Shown: in pieces, positions 1 to 5,665 of the stretch | How positions within the stretch are numbered: position 1 is the first letter of the stretch | How the letters are laid out: every line of letters starts with the position of its first letter | Source of the DNA: Armatimonadetes bacterium UBA5419 | Lineage (GTDB): Bacteria > Armatimonadota > UBA10988 | Direction: 5' to 3' | NCBI GenBank assembly: GCA_002409445.1 | Contig: DHNJ01000125.1 | Coordinates: forward strand, 1 to 10,654 | Length of the DNA stretch: 10,654 nt | Position numbers and translations under genes: made by a program | Notes under the pieces: generated by a model | The model's input: only the letters and a program-made list of their open reading frames with translations | What the model was told of the DNA's origin: nothing | Database searches by the model: none

Positions 1-381
1 GACGACGGGGTCGGCCTGGCGGCGGCGGCTGCTGAGCAGGAAGTCGAGCCGGCCCGCGGCGCGCTCGGCCAGCTCGTCGGCGACCGCGCGGCGGGCGGCG
101 GAGGCGCCGCATTCGACGATCTCGGGCCGCGAGGCGGTCAGGATCGCCTCCCGGAGGTGCGGATAGCGCTCGAGCAGGTGGATTTCAAGGTCGTGGAGGT
201 AGGCGTGGCTCTTGGGGTCGAGCACACGCACGGCGACGAAGCCCATGTCGCGGGCCATCGCCAGGTAGCGGGCGACCGTCGGCCGCGAGACGCGCAGCCG
301 GCGGGCGACGTCGTCCTGCTTCAGGCCCTGCTCGAAGTGCAAGCGGGCAGCCTCGAAAATGACATTGTGTTGGTTAGCCAT
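1..381 (-). CDS. SorC/DeoR-type transcriptional regulator, N-terminal part (partial at window edge)
   Basis: Reading the minus strand from the ATG at 381 gives 127 residues without a stop before the window edge, so the C-terminal part is missing. Residues about 8-50 form a helix-turn-helix: HFEQGLKQDDVARRL, then RVSRPTVARYLAMARDMG, then the short strand FVAVRV. This order (FxxGLxQxxVAxxLxVSRPTVxRxLxxAxxxG) is typical of the SorC sugar-binding regulator family. The next segment (LEIHLLERYPHLREAIL) matches the start of the SorC effector-binding domain, and CGASAARRAVADELAER leads into its sugar-isomerase-like fold. Full family members are about 310-340 residues and sense phosphorylated sugars or related metabolites. 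An AGAG stretch a few bases before the ATG can serve as ribosome binding site. The gene diverges from the ABC importer across 46 bp, so it could control itself, the importer or an unseen downstream gene. Family call is good; effector unknown. Confidence 0.85.
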   Translation of the reverse strand, partial: MANQHNVIFEAARLHFEQGLKQDDVARRLRVSRPTVARYLAMARDMGFVAVRVLDPKSHAYLHDLEIHLLERYPHLREAILTASRPEIVECGASAARRAVADELAERAAGRLDFLLSSRRRQADPVV

Positions 382-391
382 CTCGTCTCTC

Positions 392-420
392 TTGACGCTT
401 CGCGGTCCGCGGCGTTAACT
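392..420 (+). promoter_or_regulatory. Predicted sigma70-type promoter of the ABC importer genes
   Basis: TTGACG at 392-397 and TTAACT at 415-420 are separated by exactly 17 bp and resemble the -35 and -10 consensus. The expected transcription start (about 427) falls one base before the ATG at 428, so the transcript would be leaderless or nearly so. No convincing Shine-Dalgarno sequence precedes that ATG, which fits. Predicted from pattern only. Confidence 0.45.
401..411. promoter_or_regulatory. Inverted repeat in the promoter spacer, possible operator
   Basis: CGCGG-T-CCGCG is a perfect 5+5 bp inverted repeat with a single central base. It lies between the predicted -35 and -10 boxes of the importer promoter and in the 46-bp gap shared with the divergent SorC-type regulator. 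A repressor bound here would block the promoter. In GC-rich DNA such a short palindrome can occur by chance, so this is only a candidate. Confidence 0.25.
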
Positions 421-427
421 GCCAGGC

Positions 428-1261
428 ATGGAGGCGCCGCCCATTGCTGTCAGCCGGGTGGCCTTCGGCTACGGCCGGGCCGGGCACGGCCGGGCCAGCA
501 GCGGTCCCGAGGAAGTCCTGCAGGACGTCTCGCTGACCGTGGCCGCAGGCCGCCTGACCGCCCTGTTGGGCCCCAATGGCGCTGGTAAGAGTACCCTCTT
601 TCGCTTGATTGTAGGTCGCCTGCAACCGCTGCGGGGTGAAATCAGCATCTTTGGCCAGCCCGCGGCCAGCCTCGACTCGGTGTCCCGTGCGCGGCTGGTC
701 GGCTATCTGCCCCAGGAGGTGCGCGCGGCGTTCGGTTTCAGCGTGGGCGAGGTGGTGCTGATGGGGCGCTATCCGCACCTGCGCTTCGGCCTCGAGTCGG
801 CGCATGACCGCGGGGTCGCCAGCCGCTGCCTGGAGCGCACGGACACCGCGCACCTGGCCGCGCGCCGGTTCGACACGCTTTCGGGCGGCGAGCGCCAGCG
901 CGTGTTGCTCGCCGCGGCGCTGGCACAGGAGCCGCGCATCCTCTTGCTCGACGAACCCACGGCCGCGCTCGACTGGCATCATCAACATGAAGTCCTGGCG
1001 CTGCTCGACTCGCTGGCGGCCGAGGGGCTGGCGATCTGTTTGGTGACCCACGATCTGAACCTCGCCGCGCGCTATTGCCACCAACTGTACCTGCTCGAGG
1101 CCGGCCGCATCGCCGCCGCGGGCGGGCCCGATGAAGTGCTCCGCGGCCCAGCCCTGCGCCGCGTCTACGGCCAGGCGCTGCGGGTTATCGACGACCCCGA
1201 CCTCGGCCGGCCACTGATCCTCGGCCCGTTGCCAGGGGAGGCGCCATGTCCGCCGGCCTAA
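428..1261 (+). CDS. ABC transporter ATP-binding protein, FecE/BtuD/HmuV type
   Basis: Cytoplasmic ATPase of a type II ABC importer; it hydrolyses ATP to drive uptake of a metal chelate such as siderophore-iron, heme or cobalamin through the downstream permease. All motifs are intact in 277 residues: A-loop region GYG at 14-16, Walker A GPNGAGKST 48-56, Q-loop YLPQ with Q96, signature LSGGERQR 151-158, Walker B ILLLDE 171-176 with catalytic E176, D-loop ALD 180-182 and H-loop THD with H208. The tail (DLNLAARYCHQLYLLEAGRI, then a GGPDEVL motif) is typical of the iron/B12 subfamily. Residues 17-29, Gly/Ala/Ser-rich, look like a small insertion after the first strand. The ATG at 428 is chosen because an in-frame TAA lies at 416-418 just upstream. 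The gene ends inside the permease start (16-bp overlap), which implies translational coupling. The substrate cannot be told from sequence. Confidence 0.93.
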   Translation: MEAPPIAVSRVAFGYGRAGHGRASSGPEEVLQDVSLTVAAGRLTALLGPNGAGKSTLFRLIVGRLQPLRGEISIFGQPAASLDSVSRARLVGYLPQEVRAAFGFSVGEVVLMGRYPHLRFGLESAHDRGVASRCLERTDTAHLAARRFDTLSGGERQRVLLAAALAQEPRILLLDEPTAALDWHHQHEVLALLDSLAAEGLAICLVTHDLNLAARYCHQLYLLEAGRIAAAGGPDEVLRGPALRRVYGQALRVIDDPDLGRPLILGPLPGEAPCPPA

Positions 1262-2262
1262 CCGCGCGCCGTCTGGTGCTGGGCCTGCTCGGCTGCGCGC
1301 TCGTGCTCGCGGTCGCCGTGGGCGTCTCGCTGCTGCTCGGCTCGGTGCGGGTCGACCCCGCGGAGGTCTGGGCGGCGCTGCGCGACCCCAGCCGCCGGCC
1401 GGGCAACCTTCACTATACCATCGTCATCGGCCAGCGCCTGCCGCGCGTGCTGCTCGGCCTGCTGGTCGGCGGCGGGCTAGGGCTCTGCGGCGCGTCGTTC
1501 CAGGCGCTGTTGCGCAACCCGCTGGCCGACCCGTACACCCTGGGCGTGGCCAGCGGCAGCGCGTTGGGCGCCTCGCTGGCACTGGCGGCGAAGTGGTCGT
1601 TGCAGGTCGGGCCGTTCGGCGGGGTGCAGGTCGCCGCGCTGCTCGGTGGACTGGCGGTGACCGCGGTCATCTGGCGCATTGGCGTCGTCCGCCGCGAGTT
1701 CCGCGTCGAGTCGCTGCTGCTGGGCGGCGTCACCGTCGCGTTGGTCACCTCCTCGGCGATCATCGTCATCCGCACCCTCGCCGACCCGCATTTCCTGGTC
1801 ACGCTCGACCGCTGGCTGCTGGGCAGCCTCGCCGCCGCGCTGCCGCGCGACAGCTGGTCGCTGCTGCCATTCCTCTTGGTCGGCGGGCTGCCGCTGCTGG
1901 CCTTGGGCCCGGCTTTCAACCAGCTGGCCCTGGGCGAGGAGCTGGCCCACGGGCGGGGCATCAACGCGGGCCGGGTGCAGGTCTGGACCTTCCTCGCCGC
2001 TTCGTTGGTGACTGCGGGGACGGTCTCGGTGGCCGGGCCGATCGGCTTCGTCGGGCTGATCGTGCCGCACGCGGTGCGCAGCATCTGGGGGCCGGATCAC
2101 CGGCTGCTGCTGCCCGGCTCGGCGCTGGTCGCGGGCGGGTTTCTGCTGCTCTGCGACACGCTGGCGCGCACGGTCGTTGCGCCCACGGAGATGCCCGTCG
2201 GGGTGGTCACCGCGGTGATCGGCGGGCCGGTGTTCCTGCTACTGCTCTGGCGCCGCCGCTAG
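1246..2262 (+). CDS. FecCD/BtuC-family ABC transporter permease
   Basis: Inner-membrane permease of an iron-chelate, heme or cobalamin importer; two copies normally pair with two copies of the ATPase encoded just upstream. The 338 residues contain about ten hydrophobic segments, beginning with a TM helix near 10-32, and match the usual family length. Conserved blocks: QRLPR at 63-67, GASFQALLRNPLADPYTLG at 82-100 followed by the VASGSALGAS glycine-rich turn, the cytoplasmic coupling-helix region around EELAHGRGIN (231-240), AGPIGFVGLIVPHAVR at 263-278, and the C-terminal EMPVGVVTAVIGGPVF (315-330) ending in LWRRR. The ATG at 1246 has GGGGAG at 1235-1240 five bases upstream. The stop lies in a CTAG shared with the convergent neighbour. 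No periplasmic binding protein or TonB-dependent receptor gene lies in the window, so specificity is open. Confidence 0.94.
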   Translation: MSAGLTARRLVLGLLGCALVLAVAVGVSLLLGSVRVDPAEVWAALRDPSRRPGNLHYTIVIGQRLPRVLLGLLVGGGLGLCGASFQALLRNPLADPYTLGVASGSALGASLALAAKWSLQVGPFGGVQVAALLGGLAVTAVIWRIGVVRREFRVESLLLGGVTVALVTSSAIIVIRTLADPHFLVTLDRWLLGSLAAALPRDSWSLLPFLLVGGLPLLALGPAFNQLALGEELAHGRGINAGRVQVWTFLAASLVTAGTVSVAGPIGFVGLIVPHAVRSIWGPDHRLLLPGSALVAGGFLLLCDTLARTVVAPTEMPVGVVTAVIGGPVFLLLLWRRR

Positions 2263-2897
2263 CTGTGGCCGCCGGTGCCGGTGTCGGGCGGGGTCAGCGG
2301 CTGGTCAGTCAGCGACTCGAAGCGCTCGAGGTAGACGGTGCCGATGGTGTGCCGCCGGCGGCCGAGGGTGGGGCGTTCCCAATCGAAGATGAAGGTGGCC
2401 TGGCCGGTGCGCAGGACGGGTCCTTCGCTCGCGGTCTGTAGGGCGTCCGCGGCCGGGCTCGCGGCGACGACGCGCAGCCGTTGGTCGCGGGCCGGCGCGG
2501 GTTCGGTGCCGACCACGGCATAGGAGCCGGCGGACGACAGGTGGATCTGTAGCTCGCTGACGAAGCGGCGGCCGCCGTAGGCCATGGGGCGGGCCAGCAG
2601 GTCCGGCAGGTGGACGTGGCGGGGCAGGGCGGCGCGGGCCTCGAGGGCTTCGTGCCACCAGCGGCGCAGGCGGGCGGCGCTCAGCTCGCAGCAGGGCACG
2701 CGGCGCTCGCCGCCCTGGTGCCGGAGGACGACCATTGCCGGCTGCCGCGGGTCGATCGCGGGCAGCCAGTTGATCGCGGTGATCTCGCGCCAGGCGAGGG
2801 CCCAGGCCTGCAGCCGCCAGTGGCTCAGCACCAACCAGCCGCCCTGGCAGGCAGCCTGCCAGCTTTCGGCCAGTGGAACCCAGTGCAGCTTGGCCAT
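2259..2897 (-). CDS. Uncharacterised 212-aa protein, N-terminal half possibly PH-like
   Basis: I do not recognise this protein. It starts at an ATG (2895-2897) with GAGGG as a good Shine-Dalgarno sequence on the minus strand. There is no signal peptide or clear membrane helix. The first 95 residues are rich in Trp and predicted beta strand (GGWLVLSHWRLQAWALAW, then EITAINWLP, then MVVLRHQGGERRVP) and end in a helix RLRRWWHEALEARA. Seven short strands plus a C-terminal helix would resemble a bacterial PH-type barrel, but this is only an impression from the pattern. The second half is also strand-rich (FVSELQIHLSSAGSYAVVG, ATFIFDWERP, IGTVYLERF) with a Pro/Gly/Thr-rich tail. Its stop codon shares CTAG with the permease stop. 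It is divergent from malQ across 147 bp. Good coding potential, unknown function. Confidence 0.75.
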   Translation of the reverse strand: MAKLHWVPLAESWQAACQGGWLVLSHWRLQAWALAWREITAINWLPAIDPRQPAMVVLRHQGGERRVPCCELSAARLRRWWHEALEARAALPRHVHLPDLLARPMAYGGRRFVSELQIHLSSAGSYAVVGTEPAPARDQRLRVVAASPAADALQTASEGPVLRTGQATFIFDWERPTLGRRRHTIGTVYLERFESLTDQPLTPPDTGTGGHS

Positions 2898-3009
2898 CTC
2901 GCCCTCGTGATCCTCGTTAGACTCCTCGTACCCTGTTACTTACCCAACGACGCAGGCCGTCAGAAGGTTCGCAACCCGGCGGTTGTCGCCACGTGGTAAC
3001 CTGAGGTCA

Positions 3010-3032
3010 CGGCTCGGCGCCCGGTCGAGCCG
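3010..3032 (+). promoter_or_regulatory. Stem-loop abutting the malQ ribosome binding site
   Basis: CGGCTCG (3010-3016) can pair with CGAGCCG (3026-3032), a perfect 7-bp stem with a 9-base loop that can add a G-U and a C-G pair inside. Its 3' arm touches the GAGGAGG Shine-Dalgarno sequence starting at 3032. In the malQ leader it could modulate ribosome access. No transcript evidence; chance is possible in GC-rich DNA. Confidence 0.3.
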
Positions 3033-3038
3033 AGGAGG
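3032..3038 (+). promoter_or_regulatory. Strong Shine-Dalgarno sequence that fixes the GTG start of malQ
   Basis: GAGGAGG sits six bases before GTG at 3045-3047. The residues encoded from that GTG (PFERAAGVLLHPTSLPG) match the conserved N-terminus of 4-alpha-glucanotransferases, which supports GTG rather than a later ATG. Confidence 0.75.
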
Positions 3039-3044
3039 CCGAGA

Positions 3045-4556
3045 GTGCCCTTCGAGCGTGCCGCTGGCGTCTTGCTCCATCCCACCAGTTTGCCCGGCCC
3101 GTATGGCATCGGCGACCTGGGCCCGACCGCCCACCAGTGGGTCGATTGGCTCGCCTCGGCGGAGGTCAAGTGGTGGCAGATCCTGCCCTTGGGCCCGACC
3201 GGCTACGGCAATTCGCCCTACAGCGCGCTCAGCGCCTTCGCTCTCAACCCGCTGTTGATCAGCCCCGAGGTCCTGGCCGAGTGGGGCCTGCTGACGGCCG
3301 CTGAGATCGCGCCAGCGGTCGCCTTTGCCGCCGACGAGGTCGAGTTCGGGCCGGTCGCCGAGCACAAGGCCGCGCTGCTGGCGCGCGCCTGGGAGCGGTT
3401 CCGCGCGGGCGACCAGCCGGCGCTGACACAGGCTGCCGACGAGTTCCTCGCGCGCCCGGAGATCGGCGGCTGGGCCTACGACTACGCGCTGTACCTGGCC
3501 TTGAAGGAGGCCCACGACGGCGCCGAGTGGTTCAACTTTGAGCCCGGCGCGGCGCAGCGCGAGCCGGCGGCGCTGGCCGAGTGGCGCGAGAAGCTGGCGC
3601 CGCGGATCGACTTCCACCTGTTCTGCCAGTGGGCTGTCTACCGCCAGTGGATGGACCTGCGCGCCCACGCGCACGAGCTTGAGGTGCGGATCATCGGCGA
3701 CCTGCCGATCTTCGTCTCCTACGACTCGGCCGACGTCTGGTGCAACCGCCATCTGTTCCAGCTCAACCCCGACGGCTCGCGCCGCCAGGTCGCTGGTGTG
3801 CCGCCCGACTACTTCGCCGAGGAGGGCCAGCTGTGGGGCAACCCGCTGTACGACTGGCCGGCCAACGCCGCCGATGGCTACGGCTGGTGGACGGCGCGGG
3901 TCGCGCGCAGCCTGGAGACGGTCGACGCGTTGCGGTTCGACCACTTCCGCGGCTTCGAGAGTTACTGGAGCGTGCCCGCGACCGCCAAGACCGCGCTGGA
4001 GGGCGCCTGGGAGCAGGGCCCCGGCGCGCACCTCTTCGACCACCTGCGCGGCGTGCTCGGCGAGTTGCCGATCATCGCCGAGGACCTGGGCGTGATTACC
4101 ACGCCGGTTAAGCAGCTGCGCGACCACTTCGCCTTTCCTGGCATGCGCGTGCTGCAGTTCGCTTTCCACGAGGGTGCCAACTTCTACCTACCGCACCTCT
4201 ATCCGACCAACACCGTCGTCTACACCGGAACGCACGACAACGACACGACCATCGGCTGGTGGGCGACGGCGACGGAGGTCGAGCGGACGCGAGCACTGGC
4301 CTATCTCGACGGCGAGCCGGACGACATCGCCGCCGCGCTGGTCCGCCTGGCGCTCGGCTCGGCGGCCGATCTGGCGGTCTTCCCGCTGCAGGACCTGCTC
4401 AGCCTCGGCCCCGAGGCGCGGATGAACGTGCCCGGCGTGGCCACGGGCAACTGGGGCTGGCGGGTGGCCGAGCTGCCCGCTGCCGAGGTGGCCGCGGCAC
4501 TGCTCAAGCTGATCCTGCTCTTCGACCGCGGCCACGAGCTGCCCGAGTTGATGTAG
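3045..4556 (+). CDS. malQ: 4-alpha-glucanotransferase (amylomaltase, GH77)
   Basis: Cytoplasmic enzyme that moves alpha-1,4-glucan segments between maltodextrins, releasing glucose and reshaping chains for maltodextrin or glycogen metabolism. The 503 residues match the compact GH77 type (about 500 residues in Thermus). The N-terminal signature GVLLHPTSLPGPYGIGDLGP is intact. Catalytic residues are visible by comparison with the Thermus enzyme: nucleophile D299 in LRFDHFRGF, acid/base E346 in IIAEDLGVIT, and transition-state stabiliser D398 in TGTHDNDTTIGWW, with the neighbouring conserved His at 397. Substrate-site segments DLPIFVSYDSADVW and PPDYFAEEGQLWGNPLYDW are also present. The GTG start follows a strong GAGGAGG. 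The next gene begins 9 bases after the stop, suggesting co-transcription. No other glycogen or maltose genes lie nearby. Confidence 0.97.
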   Translation: MPFERAAGVLLHPTSLPGPYGIGDLGPTAHQWVDWLASAEVKWWQILPLGPTGYGNSPYSALSAFALNPLLISPEVLAEWGLLTAAEIAPAVAFAADEVEFGPVAEHKAALLARAWERFRAGDQPALTQAADEFLARPEIGGWAYDYALYLALKEAHDGAEWFNFEPGAAQREPAALAEWREKLAPRIDFHLFCQWAVYRQWMDLRAHAHELEVRIIGDLPIFVSYDSADVWCNRHLFQLNPDGSRRQVAGVPPDYFAEEGQLWGNPLYDWPANAADGYGWWTARVARSLETVDALRFDHFRGFESYWSVPATAKTALEGAWEQGPGAHLFDHLRGVLGELPIIAEDLGVITTPVKQLRDHFAFPGMRVLQFAFHEGANFYLPHLYPTNTVVYTGTHDNDTTIGWWATATEVERTRALAYLDGEPDDIAAALVRLALGSAADLAVFPLQDLLSLGPEARMNVPGVATGNWGWRVAELPAAEVAAALLKLILLFDRGHELPELM

Positions 4557-4565
4557 GAGCGGCCC

Positions 4566-4949
4566 ATGGACTCGCAGACCCGGCCGCGCTCACGCCTGTG
4601 GGGGCAGGGGCTGCTGCTGGTGCTGGTCGTAGCGCTCTATGCCTGGGCCTGGGTGCGGCCCGACGCGCTGCGCAGCGTGCAACTGCCGTCGCCCGAGGGG
4701 CTGATCAGCCTGAGCCAGCCGCGGACCTCGCGGCTGCTGAACTACGGCCTGGCGCGGTACGACCTGGCCGGCGAGCCGGAGGCGGCGCGGGCGCGGCTGG
4801 AGGCGGCGCTGGCGGCCGAGGGCTGGAGCCCGGGCGGGGGTGACGACGAGTGGCAGCGGGGCCGGTTGCAACTGGAGTTGCGCGTGCAGCCGGCGGAGCC
4901 AGGCACCAGCGAGCAGACGCCGATCGTGGTGCTGGTGACCCGACGGTAA
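4566..4949 (+). CDS. Uncharacterised 127-aa protein with one N-terminal membrane helix
   Basis: Function not recognised. After a short basic N-terminus (RPRSRLW) residues about 12-30 form one hydrophobic helix (LWGQGLLLVLVVALYAWAWV), most likely an uncleaved anchor or signal-anchor, leaving about 95 residues outside the cytoplasm. That part has a helix with LEAALAAEGW (residues 80-89), a Gly/Asp-rich turn, and two probable strands (LQLELRV and PIVVLVTRR at the very C-terminus), so it may be a small alpha/beta domain. The ATG at 4566 is preceded by TAGGAG, which overlaps the malQ stop codon region; the 9-bp gap to malQ implies one operon and perhaps coupled translation. It is convergent with a 53-aa membrane peptide only 13 bp away. 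Confidence 0.75.
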   Translation: MDSQTRPRSRLWGQGLLLVLVVALYAWAWVRPDALRSVQLPSPEGLISLSQPRTSRLLNYGLARYDLAGEPEAARARLEAALAAEGWSPGGGDDEWQRGRLQLELRVQPAEPGTSEQTPIVVLVTRR

Positions 4950-4962
4950 GCGCGGGCGGCGC

Positions 4963-5124
4963 TTAGCGGTCGGCGGGGACGGAGAGGGTGACGGCGCTGG
5001 CCTCGTGCTGGACGAGCGACTGGGCCTTGGCGCGACAGGCGAGCGAGCCGCCAAACAGCAACAACGCGACGAGCACCAGGCCGTAGAAGGCCGGGTCCCA
5101 TAGCGGTTTGACGACTGGCTTCAT
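4963..5124 (-). CDS. Small 53-aa single-pass membrane or exported peptide
   Basis: The ATG at 5124 on the minus strand opens a 53-residue frame with MKPVVKPLWD, then a hydrophobic stretch at about 12-29 (FYGLVLVALLLFGGSLAC), then RAKAQS and a short polar tail. Positively charged N-terminus plus hydrophobic helix fits a signal peptide (possible cleavage after AKA) or a small membrane anchor. The Cys at 30 is not in a good lipobox. GGAGC lies about 8 bases upstream as a modest ribosome binding site. The frame continues upstream to 5193, but the extra residues are Arg/Pro-rich and look non-coding, so the internal Met is preferred. It lies 106 bp downstream of the RNase HI gene on the same strand. 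Function unknown; it could be a chance frame. Confidence 0.5.
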   Translation of the reverse strand: MKPVVKPLWDPAFYGLVLVALLLFGGSLACRAKAQSLVQHEASAVTLSVPADR

Positions 5125-5143
5125 GCGCGGTGCTCCGAGCGTG

Positions 5144-5163
5144 CGCCGAGCGGGGACTCGGCG
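5144..5163 (-). other. Stem-loop between the RNase HI gene and the 53-aa gene
   Basis: CGCCGAG (5144-5150) and CTCGGCG (5157-5163) form a perfect 7-bp stem with a six-base loop. It lies downstream of the RNase HI stop and just upstream of the small gene's ribosome binding site. No T-tract follows on the minus strand, so it is not a classical intrinsic terminator; it may be an RNA-stabilising or attenuating structure, or chance. Confidence 0.25.
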
Positions 5164-5230
5164 GGGGCGCGTACAACTGCTTCGACACCGCATGGTAGGC
5201 CAGGTTTCACGATTGCAGGTAAAGCCAACG

Positions 5231-5629
5231 TTAACGCCGGACTGCGGCCGAGGCCAACTCGTCGGCGCGCGCGTTCTCGGCGCGCAGGACGTGGCGGAAG
5301 CGGATCTGCTCGAAGTTCTGGGCCAGGCTCTTGGCGCGTTCGTAGAGTGGGATCAGCCCGGGGTTCTTGACCTTGTAGCGGCCGATCAACTGGCGGACCA
5401 TCAACTCGCTGTCGGAGATGACCTGCAGCTGCGATACCCCCAACTTCACACAAGCCTCGAGCCCGCGGATTAGGGCCATGTACTCGGCGATGTTGTTCGT
5501 CGACTCACCGATCGACTTGCTCTCGGTGAGCATCTCGTTGCCCTGGGCATCGAGCACGACAAAGCCGATCCCCGCCGGCCCGGGATTGCCCGAGCAGGCG
5601 CCATCCGTGTATAAGGTCGCGCGGTCCAT
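5231..5629 (-). CDS. rnhA: Ribonuclease HI, compact type
   Basis: Endonuclease that cuts the RNA strand of RNA-DNA hybrids using two metal ions. The 132-residue protein has all four catalytic acidic residues: D9 in YTDGACSGNPGPAG, E49 in TNNIAEYMALI, D73 in VISDSELMVRQL and D123 in ENARADELA. After D73 the sequence runs directly through GRYKVKNPGLIPLY, so the long basic handle of the E. coli enzyme is absent; this places it with the short handle-less RNase HI proteins found in archaea, Gram-positives and many environmental bacteria. FRHVLRAENARADELA replaces the classical VxREENxxAD segment with little change. There is no N-terminal hybrid-binding domain. The ATG at 5629 follows a strong GGAGGAA (5632-5638). 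The gene starts 36 bp after the UroD-family stop on the same strand, so the two may be co-transcribed. Confidence 0.95.
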   Translation of the reverse strand: MDRATLYTDGACSGNPGPAGIGFVVLDAQGNEMLTESKSIGESTNNIAEYMALIRGLEACVKLGVSQLQVISDSELMVRQLIGRYKVKNPGLIPLYERAKSLAQNFEQIRFRHVLRAENARADELASAAVRR

Positions 5630-5665
5630 GGTTCCTCCGCGCGCTAGTGTATCACCTCGTCCGCG

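Noticed and set aside
374..1084. Minus-strand open frame opposite the ABC ATPase
   Set aside because: The plus strand encodes every ABC ATPase motif over this region; the antisense frame has no family features and would overlap the SorC-type gene start.
2940..4169. Long minus-strand open frame opposite malQ (about 409 codons)
   Set aside because: It mirrors the malQ coding sequence, has biased Arg/Val/Leu/Gly composition and no domain; malQ has a full set of catalytic motifs. Such antisense frames are common in high-GC DNA.
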